Positions 27,878 to 36,231 of a stretch of DNA of 64,000 nucleotides are shown here, one piece after another. A program made the position numbers and the translations under genes. The stretch is from an uncultured Bacteroidales bacterium (GTDB lineage: Bacteria > Bacteroidota > Bacteroidia > Bacteroidales > FEN-979): NCBI GenBank assembly GCA_903875045.1, contig CAIQUS010000066.1, forward strand, positions 24,963 to 88,962. Reading direction: 5' to 3'. Under the pieces are notes generated by a model, which was not told the origin of the DNA, did not search any database, and saw only the letters and a program-made list of their open reading frames with translations. Within the stretch, counting starts at the first letter, position 1. Every line of letters begins with the position of its first letter.

Positions 27878-28756
27878 TTACTCTGCGATTTTCACCGAAG
27901 TCATCGAAATGGAACCCATCACCATTTTATCGTTGAAAAAAGTCACGGCTTCTTTCTCGCTTTTCAAACCCAGCAGGTAAAGTAATGGCAGATAATGTTC
28001 AGGCGTTGGAATTGCCAATCCAACCGCACTGCCTAGTTTTTGATAATTTATCAGCTGATGATGTTCGTTTCCGGAAATCAGCTTTTTAAACAAGGTATTT
28101 GCCTCCAGTGCCCAGTCAAATCCCTGGTGATGTCCCGACCAATCGACCATCCTCAGGTTGTGAACCAGGTTCCCGCTGCCAATAATCAGAATCCCTTTTT
28201 TTCGCAGCGGGGATAGTTCTTTGGCAAGATCATATTGTTGCTGCGGACTCAGACGATAATCAAGGCTCATCTGGATCACAGGAACCGAAGCATCAGGGTA
28301 CATCTGCATGATCACCCCCCATGCCCCATGATCCATGCCCCATTTGTCATCAGGTATAACAGAAACACCGGTAACCATGCCCTGCATTTCTCCGGCAAGT
28401 TCAGGGCATCCCGGGGCAGGATACTGCACATCGTATAATTTCTGCGGGAATCCCCCGAAATCATGGATGGTTTTAGGCTTTGCCATGGATGTTACCAGGG
28501 TGCCGTTGGTTTCCCAGTGGGCCGAAATGCACAGTATTGCCTTAGGTTTCGGAAAGGTTTCCGCCATTTTGCGCCAGCCATCGGTAAATTCATTGTGCTC
28601 AATGGCATTCATTGGACTGCCATGACCAATAAAAAGCACCGGCATTGAGCCGGTGCTTTCCATGGATCGAGTTAAATGTGTTAAATCGCCAGCGGTCATG
28701 ATTGTTTTTGCAAAAGGCAATAACGCCAGTGAAGTGAGAAATTGCTTACGGTTCAT
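27878..28756 (-). CDS. 4,5-DOPA dioxygenase extradiol family protein
   Basis: 292 residues, LigB/DODA superfamily. The motifs FIGHGSPMNAI (first metal His), CISAHWETNG (second) and IIGSGNLVHNLR (near the end) are diagnostic of the YgiD/DODA group, which opens catechol rings such as DOPA at the 4,5 position using a non-heme metal. The start MNRKQFLTSLALLPFAKTIMTAG has the look of a signal peptide and would send the protein to the periplasm. It is followed within seven bases on the same strand by the end of the YceI gene, so the two may be co-transcribed. Confidence 0.9.
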   Translation of the reverse strand: MNRKQFLTSLALLPFAKTIMTAGDLTHLTRSMESTGSMPVLFIGHGSPMNAIEHNEFTDGWRKMAETFPKPKAILCISAHWETNGTLVTSMAKPKTIHDFGGFPQKLYDVQYPAPGCPELAGEMQGMVTGVSVIPDDKWGMDHGAWGVIMQMYPDASVPVIQMSLDYRLSPQQQYDLAKELSPLRKKGILIIGSGNLVHNLRMVDWSGHHQGFDWALEANTLFKKLISGNEHHQLINYQKLGSAVGLAIPTPEHYLPLLYLLGLKSEKEAVTFFNDKMVMGSISMTSVKIAE

Positions 28757-28762
28757 TACCGG

Positions 28763-29350
28763 TTATTGAACGACAACCAGTTTTAATTTAATGGTGAATT
28801 CATCATAAATTACCTTGTCGCCAAGATCGCTGAAGAAACTGCCTGAACCATATTTGATGTTGTAAAGCGTGCGATCTACAACGATGCTGTTGGCGTTGAA
28901 AACGTATGAATTTCCGTCCTTTTTGATTACGGTTTTAAAGCTAAGGGGTTTTGAAATGCCTTTGATGGTCAGATTGCCATGTACTTCAGTAACAGATTTG
29001 GTCACATCAACCGGTTTCGTAATGGTAAAAACAGCTTCCGGGAATTTTGCCACATCAAAAAAGTCGGGTGAGCTGAGGTGTCCGATCAACTTCTTGTTGT
29101 ATTCGGCATCTGTTAAATCCGTATTAACCATGGTGGTCATTCCGATCGTAAATGAACCTGAAGTGATTTTATCCTTTTCAATTTTCAAAGATCCCGATTT
29201 CAGGTTGATGGTTCCTTCATGAAATCCGGTAATTTTTTCAGCTCTCCAGTTCAGTGTCGATTTCGAAGCGTCAACCGTGTATGTTTGTGCCCAGGAAGCA
29301 ACAATTGCAAATTGCAGGACAATTATAAGTGTTGTGATTTTCATTTTCAT
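28763..29350 (-). CDS. YceI-family exported lipid-binding protein
   Basis: 195 residues with signal peptide MKMKITTLIIVLQFAIVASWAQ. The mature part shows the YceI pattern: YTVDASKSTLNWRAEKITGFHEGTI, then LIGHLSSPDFFDVAKFPEAVF and VHGNLTIKGISKPLSF. YceI proteins are periplasmic lipocalin-like barrels that bind isoprenoid chains. It is upstream of the DODA gene on the same strand with a seven-base gap. A TAATTTTG promoter box is 43 bases upstream of the start. Confidence 0.93.
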   Translation of the reverse strand: MKMKITTLIIVLQFAIVASWAQTYTVDASKSTLNWRAEKITGFHEGTINLKSGSLKIEKDKITSGSFTIGMTTMVNTDLTDAEYNKKLIGHLSSPDFFDVAKFPEAVFTITKPVDVTKSVTEVHGNLTIKGISKPLSFKTVIKKDGNSYVFNANSIVVDRTLYNIKYGSGSFFSDLGDKVIYDEFTIKLKLVVVQ

Positions 29351-29393
29351 TTTTAAGTTTGTTTAATAATTTGGTTTAATTATTTTCATGCCG

Positions 29394-29401
29394 CAAAATT
29401 A
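29394..29401 (-). promoter_or_regulatory. Promoter -7 box TAATTTTG for the yceI-like gene
   Basis: Minus-strand TAATTTTG fits TAnnTTTG; start codon 43 bases downstream. Confidence 0.5.
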
Positions 29402-29452
29402 CAACGGCTGAACTAACCGGAGGTTACACTTTCAGGAAGATTGGTGGTACAA

Positions 29453-30274
29453 TCAGGAAATAACCGAATGGAGTTGCCTGCGAAACCCGGTCGGCGTGGT
29501 ACCGGTCTTTTTGTGAAACACCCGGGTGAAATAGGATTTTTCATTGTATCCCAGCTCATACCCTATTTCAGAAACTGTTTTTGCTGAATTCAACAACAAC
29601 TGCCGTGCTTCGAGCAGTTTTCGTGTCTCAATGATCTCGGTGATGCTCTTCCCGAAAACCGACTGGCTGATCAAATTCAGGTTCCGGGCCGACATATTCA
29701 GCTTTTCAGCATAAAACTCGACACCGACAGGGCGTTTATAATTATACTCAAGGATTTGAAGGAAATTATTGAAGGTGATGATCTGCGAGTTGCCGGAGGC
29801 TTTTTCATCGAGAAATTGCTTTTTGGTGGTGGTTTCCAACTTGGTAAGTACTGCATTCAACAGATGTTTGAGCATGGCATAATCAACGGGTTCCTGTTGG
29901 CTTTCGCGAAGCATGATTTCACAAAGACCATTCATGGTCGAGCTGCAAAAGTCTACATCAAGTTGATAGTTGATGCTATCCAGGAATCCCGAGTAGAAAT
30001 TAAATGAACTCTGGGGGATGAAATCACCCGTATACCTGATCACCCAGCCCCTGGTGTTCTCATCAGGGATGAAACTGTGAACCTTTCCAAGAGCAATGTA
30101 GACAATAACAGGCGGCTCCAGCAATACGGAAGCAAAATCGACGTAATGAGCCGGCGATCCATGGGTAACAATGATCAGCTCTTCATGGTCGTGCCGGTGC
30201 GGTTCGGATGGATTCAATAAAATCTCTTCGACCAGTTCCCGGGAAATTTTCTGTATGACAAACGGGACATTCAT
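29453..30274 (-). CDS. AraC-family transcriptional regulator
   Basis: 273 residues. Residues 15-150 form a cupin-like sensing domain (HRHDHEELIIVTHGS with metal-type His residues). The C-terminal 100 residues are an AraC/XylS double helix-turn-helix: AEKLNMSARNLNLISQSVFGKS, then TVSEIGYELGYNEKSYFTRVFHKKTGTTPTGFRRQ. Its target is unknown; the downstream same-strand genes encode YceI and DODA proteins. The gene for ArfB lies ten bases upstream on the same strand, so the two might be co-transcribed. Confidence 0.92.
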   Translation of the reverse strand: MNVPFVIQKISRELVEEILLNPSEPHRHDHEELIIVTHGSPAHYVDFASVLLEPPVIVYIALGKVHSFIPDENTRGWVIRYTGDFIPQSSFNFYSGFLDSINYQLDVDFCSSTMNGLCEIMLRESQQEPVDYAMLKHLLNAVLTKLETTTKKQFLDEKASGNSQIITFNNFLQILEYNYKRPVGVEFYAEKLNMSARNLNLISQSVFGKSITEIIETRKLLEARQLLLNSAKTVSEIGYELGYNEKSYFTRVFHKKTGTTPTGFRRQLHSVIS

Positions 30275-30283
30275 AATCAGTGG

Positions 30284-30703
30284 TTAAAGTCCGGGTGGCT
30301 GGTCAGGTTTCTTCCGATGCGATTTCTTCTCCGATTGCTGGCGCTTCACCTCCAGACGCTCCTCTTTCGAGGCTTTAGATGGCCGGGTGGGCTTACGTTT
30401 TTTTCGTGGAGTCAAAGCCCTGGTGAGCAAGGTATAGAACTTTTCGGTCACCTTTTCTTTGTTTTGTAATTGCGACCGTTCTGATTGCGAAACGAGGATC
30501 AGTTCTCCTGCTCCATTGATCCTGGAAGCAAGCTTCTCTGAAATAAGTTCTTTTTCAGCATCTGTCAGCAATTCTGATGAGGCTACATGAAACCGCAACT
30601 CCATCTTTGTACTCACCTTGTTCACATGCTGCCCGCCGGGGCCGCTGCTCCGAGAGGCGCTAAAATTCAATTCACCGGTGAAATCCCTATCCTCATTGAC
30701 CAT
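30284..30703 (-). CDS. arfB: Ribosome rescue peptidyl-tRNA hydrolase ArfB
   Basis: 139 residues, close to the 140 of E. coli ArfB (YaeJ). The catalytic GGQ loop is in SRSSGPGGQHVNKVSTKMEL, shared with release factor domain 3. The long basic C-terminal tail (RKKRKPTRPSKASKEERLEVKRQQSEKKSHRKKPDQ) is the segment that enters the empty mRNA channel of a stalled ribosome. It releases nascent chains from non-stop ribosomes without needing a stop codon. It lies upstream of the AraC gene on the same strand. Confidence 0.95.
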   Translation of the reverse strand: MVNEDRDFTGELNFSASRSSGPGGQHVNKVSTKMELRFHVASSELLTDAEKELISEKLASRINGAGELILVSQSERSQLQNKEKVTEKFYTLLTRALTPRKKRKPTRPSKASKEERLEVKRQQSEKKSHRKKPDQPPGL

Positions 30704-30913
30704 TATACAAAACTAAGCCATTTTCATGAATTAAAAATATTGTCATCACGGGCAACCTTTAAAAATTAATCGTGTCTGTTTTTTGATTGCACCAAATTCT
30801 CCTAACCCGCATTCATATAAAAAGACCTGTACCTCCTTCTTCCGAAACCCAATTTACGAGCTGGACGCAAAGCCAAAATGCGAAAATGCAGGCAAAATTA
30901 AAATCAAACAACA

Positions 30914-31720
30914 ATGAAAAAAACCATGTTTTTGCTCATGATCGCATCGATCGCAGCATTAAGTTCATGCAACAAAAAGAACGACACAAGCCCGAACTCT
31001 TCAAACGGAACTGCAGCAAACCTTCCCCTGAAGGCTTCGCAGTACATCGACACAAATTATCCTGATGCATCCATCATCTATGTGGTAGCCATGAAAAACA
31101 GCACCGCTGCCTACATTGCAACACTCAATACAACCGAAGAACTTGCTTTTACGGCACTTGGCGATTTCCTGGGGGATGGGACCCTTTATCACAACGGGAC
31201 ACCAGGTGAGGGCGATACGATTCATTGCGATTCAACCGGTTGTGGCGGCGGACATCATGGTGGAGGACACCATGGCGGCGGTCATCATGGCGGTGGGAAC
31301 CATGGTGGCGGACACAATGAAAACGTGATCCCTGTTGATTCACTGCCTGCACTTATCAAAGACTATATCAGCGCCAATTATAGCGGTTATACCATCCGGC
31401 ATGCCGAATATGATTCAATTTGTCCAGAAGGCCTCGTTACCGAAGTAGTGATCAGTGTGGTTGGCCTGGAACCTGTAAAATTGTATTTTGATGCATTCAG
31501 CAACTTTTTAATGCAGGATAACCGGATTCTGTTTGCAGATGTTTCTGTTGCTGCAAAAGATTATATTACTGCAAACTACCCAGGATATCTGCCATGTAAC
31601 AGGGCAACAAAACTGACAATGGCAGACAACAATCTGCAATTTATCATTTATATTCATCTTGGCCAGATCAAAAAAAATGTCCGTTTGAACGATGACGGCA
31701 CATTTGTTTGTGAAAAATAG
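30914..31720 (+). CDS. PepSY-like lipoprotein with His/Gly metal-binding-like repeat
   Basis: 268 residues. MKKTMFLLMIASIAALSSC is a lipoprotein signal. Three PepSY-like units follow, each with the pattern YIxxNYPxxxI (QYIDTNYPDASI, DYISANYSGYTI, DYITANYPGYLP). Between unit one and two, residues about 110-135, lies a low-complexity stretch of GGGHH units (five to six copies) that looks able to bind Ni, Zn or Cu. PepSY-like proteins of Bacteroidota are envelope proteins of unclear role, often inhibitors of proteases. A perfect 11-base-pair hairpin terminator follows. Confidence 0.85.
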   Translation: MKKTMFLLMIASIAALSSCNKKNDTSPNSSNGTAANLPLKASQYIDTNYPDASIIYVVAMKNSTAAYIATLNTTEELAFTALGDFLGDGTLYHNGTPGEGDTIHCDSTGCGGGHHGGGHHGGGHHGGGNHGGGHNENVIPVDSLPALIKDYISANYSGYTIRHAEYDSICPEGLVTEVVISVVGLEPVKLYFDAFSNFLMQDNRILFADVSVAAKDYITANYPGYLPCNRATKLTMADNNLQFIIYIHLGQIKKNVRLNDDGTFVCEK

Positions 31721-31743
31721 TTTTCGGGTGAATTTTATTTGAG

Positions 31744-31784
31744 CAGCCGCTGTTGATTTGTAACAGCGGCTGTTGCATTTTAAT
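31744..31784 (+). terminator. Intrinsic terminator after the PepSY-like gene
   Basis: CAGCCGCTGTT and AACAGCGGCTG form an 11-base-pair perfect stem with a seven-base loop, followed by TTGCATTTTAATT. The next gene's promoter box starts at 31802. Confidence 0.85.
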
Positions 31785-31801
31785 TAATCGCTATTGTTTC
31801 G

Positions 31802-31809
31802 TACTTTTG
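31802..31809 (+). promoter_or_regulatory. Promoter -7 box TACTTTTG for the 5'-nucleotidase gene
   Basis: TACTTTTG five bases before the ATG at 31815, leaving practically no leader. It rules out the ORF-track start at 31794. Confidence 0.6.
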
Positions 31810-31814
31810 TACAA

Positions 31815-33260
31815 ATGAACCGTATGAACAAACGATACTTTTCTTTGCTGGCAGGAATTTTGTTTTTATTTTCTGTCCAATCCTATTCTCAGGGAAAACA
31901 GACCGAGATCATCATCCTCCACACCAACGACATGCACTCAAAGATCGACAACATGGCCAAACTGGCCTATCTTGCCGACAGCCTGCGTAAACTTCATCCA
32001 TTCGTTTTCCTGGTATCTGCCGGGGATAACTTTACCGGGAATCCGGTTGTGGATATGGTTCCGGATAAAGGATACCCGATGATCGACCTGATGAACCGTT
32101 GCGGTTTCAATATAAGCGACATGGGCAACCACGAATTCGACATGGGACAGGAGTCATTGCATAAAAGGTTTCAGCAAGCAGGGTTTCCTTTTATCTCATG
32201 CAATCTCGATGCATCAAAGGCAACAATCGGTCAGATAAAACCATATACCGTACTCGGAACAAAACCAGGCGATTCCATTGCTTTTCTGGGACTGATCCAA
32301 TTGGACGACAATGGCTTGCCAAGCGCCCATCCATCAAACATGAAAAATATAAAATTTGTTAACGGACTCTCAAAAGCCAGCGAATATATCTGGCTGAAAA
32401 AAAAGTACGGGGTGCTCATTGCTCTTTCACACCTTGGGGTGGATGATGATGTAAGGCTGGCCGATTCGATGCCTCAGTTCGATCTGATCATTGGCGGTCA
32501 CTCCCACACTTTACTTGACCCGGCCAGGATTGAAAACGGTGTGATGATTGTTCAGGCAGGAGCCCACTTGAAATATGTCGGGAAAACCACCTTGATGGTA
32601 GAAAACAACAAGGTAGTAAACAGAAAGGATGAGGTGATCCTTTTTTCTTCGCTGAAAAATGAGGACCGTGGTGTGAGGGATCTCATCAACCGGTACAATA
32701 ACAACGAGGAATTTAACAAAATTGTCGGCACCGCAGAAAAATCAATGGAAGGGGAAGATGAACTTGGCAGCCTGATGACTGACGCCCTTACAAATCAGCT
32801 TAAGGTCAATTTTGCCTTTCAGAACCGGGGCGGAATCAGAATTTCGTCTTTATCACAGGGAGCTATTACACTCAAGGATATATACAAACTCGACCCATTC
32901 AACAACCAGGTGGTGATTTTTACCATGAACTCCGAAGAAATAAAGTCCTTGATTTGCTATGGATATCAGCATGAAAAAGGGATCGACCTGCAGGTTTCAG
33001 GGATGACCTACCGGTTGACAGATAACGGAAAAGGCGAGTGTGCAAAGGTGGAAATGTTTGATCTGTCGGGCAACCCGCTTGACCCTGCCATGGATTATGC
33101 CGTAGCCATGAACAATTATATGGCGGTTACGTATAAATTCGACCACAAAGACCCTGGTACCCTTACCACCCTCACAACAGCCGATGCCATGATACGATAC
33201 CTCGGTTTGGTAGGAAAGGTAAACTACAGTGGCGTTAAAAGGGCAACCATTGTGCGATAA
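31815..33260 (+). CDS. Exported 5'-nucleotidase / UshA-type metallophosphatase
   Basis: 481 residues from ATG at 31815, beginning MNRMNKRYFSLLAGILFLF, a signal peptide. The N-terminal metallophosphatase domain has the dimetal motifs LHTNDMHS, SAGDNFTG, MGNHEFDMG and GGHSHTLL. The C-terminal nucleotide-specificity domain contains NRGGIRI and TMNSEEIKSL. Such enzymes hydrolyse nucleoside monophosphates or UDP-sugars in the periplasm, releasing phosphate and nucleosides. It is about 20 residues shorter than UshA. The GlcG gene follows 18 bases later and may be co-transcribed. Confidence 0.93.
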   Translation: MNRMNKRYFSLLAGILFLFSVQSYSQGKQTEIIILHTNDMHSKIDNMAKLAYLADSLRKLHPFVFLVSAGDNFTGNPVVDMVPDKGYPMIDLMNRCGFNISDMGNHEFDMGQESLHKRFQQAGFPFISCNLDASKATIGQIKPYTVLGTKPGDSIAFLGLIQLDDNGLPSAHPSNMKNIKFVNGLSKASEYIWLKKKYGVLIALSHLGVDDDVRLADSMPQFDLIIGGHSHTLLDPARIENGVMIVQAGAHLKYVGKTTLMVENNKVVNRKDEVILFSSLKNEDRGVRDLINRYNNNEEFNKIVGTAEKSMEGEDELGSLMTDALTNQLKVNFAFQNRGGIRISSLSQGAITLKDIYKLDPFNNQVVIFTMNSEEIKSLICYGYQHEKGIDLQVSGMTYRLTDNGKGECAKVEMFDLSGNPLDPAMDYAVAMNNYMAVTYKFDHKDPGTLTTLTTADAMIRYLGLVGKVNYSGVKRATIVR

Positions 33261-33278
33261 ATCTAATTTGAAAACCTT

Positions 33279-33716
33279 TTGCAAATGGATGATTACTTAA
33301 AAAAGTCTGTCAGCCTGGCCGATGCCGAAAAGATGGTTACCGCTGCGAAGGCAAAAGCCATTGAACTGAATATGGCCATTGCCATAACCATTGTTGATGA
33401 AAGCGGGATCACAAAACTTTTTGCCCGCATGGACAATGCACCCCTCATCGCGGTGGATGCCTCAAGAAAAAAGGCAGTCACCGCCGTAAGTTTCGGTATC
33501 CCCACCGGTGATTCCTGGTTCAGTTTTATCAAGGATGACCCGATGTTGCGCGAAGGGGTGCATGATTTCAAAGATTTCATGCTGATGGGTGGCGGAATGC
33601 CGGTTGTTTCAGGCAACCAGGTGATCGGCGCCATAGGTATCAGCGGCGGACATTATTTACAAGACCAGGAATGCGCACAGTCAGCGCTGGATTCATTATA
33701 CAATCAGGTATGCTAA
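33279..33716 (+). CDS. GlcG/HbpS-family protein
   Basis: 145 residues. SLADAEKMVTAAKAKAIELN, then ITIVDESGITKLFARMDNAPL, SRKKAVTAVSFG and VIGAIGISGGH are the GlcG/HbpS (DUF336) signature. HbpS binds heme and modulates a sensor kinase in Streptomyces, while other members are linked to glycolate use. Here the ATG of a hybrid sensor kinase overlaps its stop by seven bases, so a role as a partner of that kinase is an attractive inference, in parallel to HbpS-SenS. No signal peptide is present, so it would be cytoplasmic. Confidence 0.9.
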   Translation: MQMDDYLKKSVSLADAEKMVTAAKAKAIELNMAIAITIVDESGITKLFARMDNAPLIAVDASRKKAVTAVSFGIPTGDSWFSFIKDDPMLREGVHDFKDFMLMGGGMPVVSGNQVIGAIGISGGHYLQDQECAQSALDSLYNQVC

Positions 33717-36202
33717 AAATTAAGGATCAGCTTGCGGTACTGAAAAGGTTAAACTGCTTTTCGCAGTGTTTTGGAAAAATCACCACCATTGAAGAACTTG
33801 CAACCAGTGTAAATGAAGTACTGGAGGATCTGCTCGACATTGAATCGTCCGGATTATACTTGTATGATTTTCAGGAAAAAAGACTTAAACTTCTGATCGC
33901 CAAAGGGTTTACCGAACAGGAGCGGATTGAGGCCGACAGAACTGCCATGGAAAGGCATCCCGGCTATGTTTTCAAAACCGGGAAGACACTGAATATTCCG
34001 GATACAGAAAATGATCCGTCAAACATGACTTTATCATCCAAACGCAGTTTCGTAGTCCTCTCCAGGCTTTATATCCCGGTACTCAACGGAAACGAACCTG
34101 TGGGTGCCTTCGGTATCGTGAGCGGGCAGAAAAACCGGTTCACAGAAGATTATCAACTTGTTCTGTCTTTTATCTGCAACATTGCCGGGGGAGTTTATGC
34201 CAACATTGTGAACAATGCTGAACAGCAAAAAGCCCACGACCATCTGGAAGCTATTACAGTAAGGCTTGCAACGCTCATCAAAAACCTCCAGGCCGGGATC
34301 CTTGTAGAGGACCAATACCGGACCATTGCCCTTATCAACCAGAAATTCTGTGATATGTTCGGCATTCCGGTGGAACCTGATTCGCTGTTCGGTGCCGATT
34401 GCTCTGATTCTGCGGAACAGTCAAAGGAAATGTTCACCGATCCTGAACATTTTGTTGCCCATATCAATACCATCCTTGGCGAAAAACTACCTGTGACCGG
34501 CGAGCAGCTCGAATTGGCCGATGGTCGTATCTTCGAACGGGATTACGTTCCAATATTTCTTGCAGGTAAGTTTCTGGGTAACCTATGGCAATATCGTGAT
34601 ACAACTGCCCGGATGACGATTGAAAAGGACCTGCGTAAAGCCATGGCAGAAGCAAAGTTGGCAACATCGGCGAAAAGCACCTTCCTCGCCAATATGAGCC
34701 ATGAGATAAGAACTCCGCTCAATGCGGTTATCGGACTTTCACGATTGATGAACGATACCCGCATGACACCCGAACAAAAGCTTCTCAACGATAAGCTCAG
34801 GATTTCAGGTGAAAATCTGCTCGGGATTATTAACGAAATTCTTGATTTTTCTAAGATTGAGGCTGGAAGGGTCGAACTCGAAAACATACCATTCAACTTG
34901 ACAGATTCTATCGACCGGGTCTACAGTTTTTTATCCCACGTGGCCGAAGAAAAGACCATTGCACTTACAACTTCGATGGAAGTGTCGTATCCAAAAGCCG
35001 TTATCGGTGACCCCGTCAGATTGCAGCAGATTCTTATCAACCTGGTTAACAACGCCTTAAAATTCACTTCAGAAGGAGGGGTTGCTCTTACTTGTAAGCT
35101 GATAAATGAAACCACTGAAAAGGCTGTATTCCTATTTTCTGTTGCAGATACCGGCATCGGGATCAGCGAAGAAAATCTGCAGAATATTTTTGAGAAATTT
35201 AAACAGGAGGACGAAAGTGTTACCCGTGTTTATGGTGGAACCGGTCTTGGACTGGCCATCAGCAGGCAGCTGGTAGGTCTCATGGGCGGAGAATTAAAGG
35301 TTGAAAGCGAAAAAGGGAAAGGCAGCAGGTTCTTCTTTTCCCTGGAGTTTAAAACGACAGATTCGGCCAGGCTCCGGCAAATGGACCGGAAAATTTACAT
35401 GGATCCGGAGATGCTGAGAGGGAGGTCAATCCTTGTCGCCGAAGACAACGAACTCAACCAGTTCATCGCCCGGTCAATCCTGCAGAAGTGGAATACCCAA
35501 GTTGAAATTGCCTCAAATGGCAAGGAGGCTGTTGAAAAAGTAAAGAAAAAAACGTACGACCTCATCCTGATGGATATGCAGATGCCGGTCATGGATGGTT
35601 TAATGGCAACCAAAATCATCCGGAACGAACTGAATATGACCACCCCTGTTATTGCCCTTACAGCCTTTGCCACCAAAGATGCAATTGAAAAGACGGTTAT
35701 AGCAGGTATGAACGGATACCTTACCAAACCATTCGAGGAGGAAACGCTCTTTAGCCAACTGTTATCTGCATTTGGAATTTCCCCGCGCTTTATGTCCGAT
35801 GCAGAAATAACACAACAAAAAGAACAACAGGTACCAGTTATGAGAGACCTTCATTACGACCTGGGAAAACTCTCTAAACTTCTTGGTGGCGATCAATCGG
35901 AAATCATCGATCTGATAGAGCAGTTCATTGAACTTACCCCCGAATATTCAAATGCCCTTTATGCCGCCTTTGAGCAAAATAACATTGAAGAGATTTCCAA
36001 AGCCGCCCACAAGATCAAATCAAGTCTCGAACTGCTCGCGTCAGGAAACCTGCGGTCAAACATCAACCTCATCCATGATTACGCCAAAAATAAGGAACAT
36101 CTGGAAAAACTGCCAAAACTAATGAAATACTACCGGGAGAATATTCCTGTTTTGCTGAAACAACTTGAGGAGAAGATGTTGGAGATGAGGCGTGACGGAT
36201 GA
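33710..36202 (+). CDS. Hybrid sensor histidine kinase / response regulator
   Basis: 830 residues from ATG at 33710 (MLKIKDQLAVLKRLNCFSQC). Order of domains: GAF at about 30-175, PAS at about 195-310, HisKA with FLANMSHEIRTPLNAVIGL, HATPase (LVNNALKFTSEGG, DTGIGISEEN, GTGLGLAIS), receiver (ILVAEDNELNQF, phosphoacceptor in LILMDMQMPVMDG, TKPFEEE) and a C-terminal HPt domain with AAHKIKSSLELL. No membrane helix is visible, so it is a cytoplasmic phosphorelay kinase. It overlaps the GlcG/HbpS-like gene upstream. The stop codon lies inside a short 7-base-period repeat. Confidence 0.94.
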   Translation: MLKIKDQLAVLKRLNCFSQCFGKITTIEELATSVNEVLEDLLDIESSGLYLYDFQEKRLKLLIAKGFTEQERIEADRTAMERHPGYVFKTGKTLNIPDTENDPSNMTLSSKRSFVVLSRLYIPVLNGNEPVGAFGIVSGQKNRFTEDYQLVLSFICNIAGGVYANIVNNAEQQKAHDHLEAITVRLATLIKNLQAGILVEDQYRTIALINQKFCDMFGIPVEPDSLFGADCSDSAEQSKEMFTDPEHFVAHINTILGEKLPVTGEQLELADGRIFERDYVPIFLAGKFLGNLWQYRDTTARMTIEKDLRKAMAEAKLATSAKSTFLANMSHEIRTPLNAVIGLSRLMNDTRMTPEQKLLNDKLRISGENLLGIINEILDFSKIEAGRVELENIPFNLTDSIDRVYSFLSHVAEEKTIALTTSMEVSYPKAVIGDPVRLQQILINLVNNALKFTSEGGVALTCKLINETTEKAVFLFSVADTGIGISEENLQNIFEKFKQEDESVTRVYGGTGLGLAISRQLVGLMGGELKVESEKGKGSRFFFSLEFKTTDSARLRQMDRKIYMDPEMLRGRSILVAEDNELNQFIARSILQKWNTQVEIASNGKEAVEKVKKKTYDLILMDMQMPVMDGLMATKIIRNELNMTTPVIALTAFATKDAIEKTVIAGMNGYLTKPFEEETLFSQLLSAFGISPRFMSDAEITQQKEQQVPVMRDLHYDLGKLSKLLGGDQSEIIDLIEQFIELTPEYSNALYAAFEQNNIEEISKAAHKIKSSLELLASGNLRSNINLIHDYAKNKEHLEKLPKLMKYYRENIPVLLKQLEEKMLEMRRDG

Positions 36203-36228
36203 GGCGTGATGCGTGTCGGGTGATGGTA
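36187..36228. repeat. Short 7-base-period array across the end of the hybrid kinase gene
   Basis: GCGTGAC GGATGAG GCGTGAT GCGTGTC GGGTGAT keeps a 7-base step, and the kinase stop codon (36200-36202) falls in it, so the last residues RRDG are repeat-derived. Same family as 26038-26132. Confidence 0.65.
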
Positions 36229-36231
36229 AGG

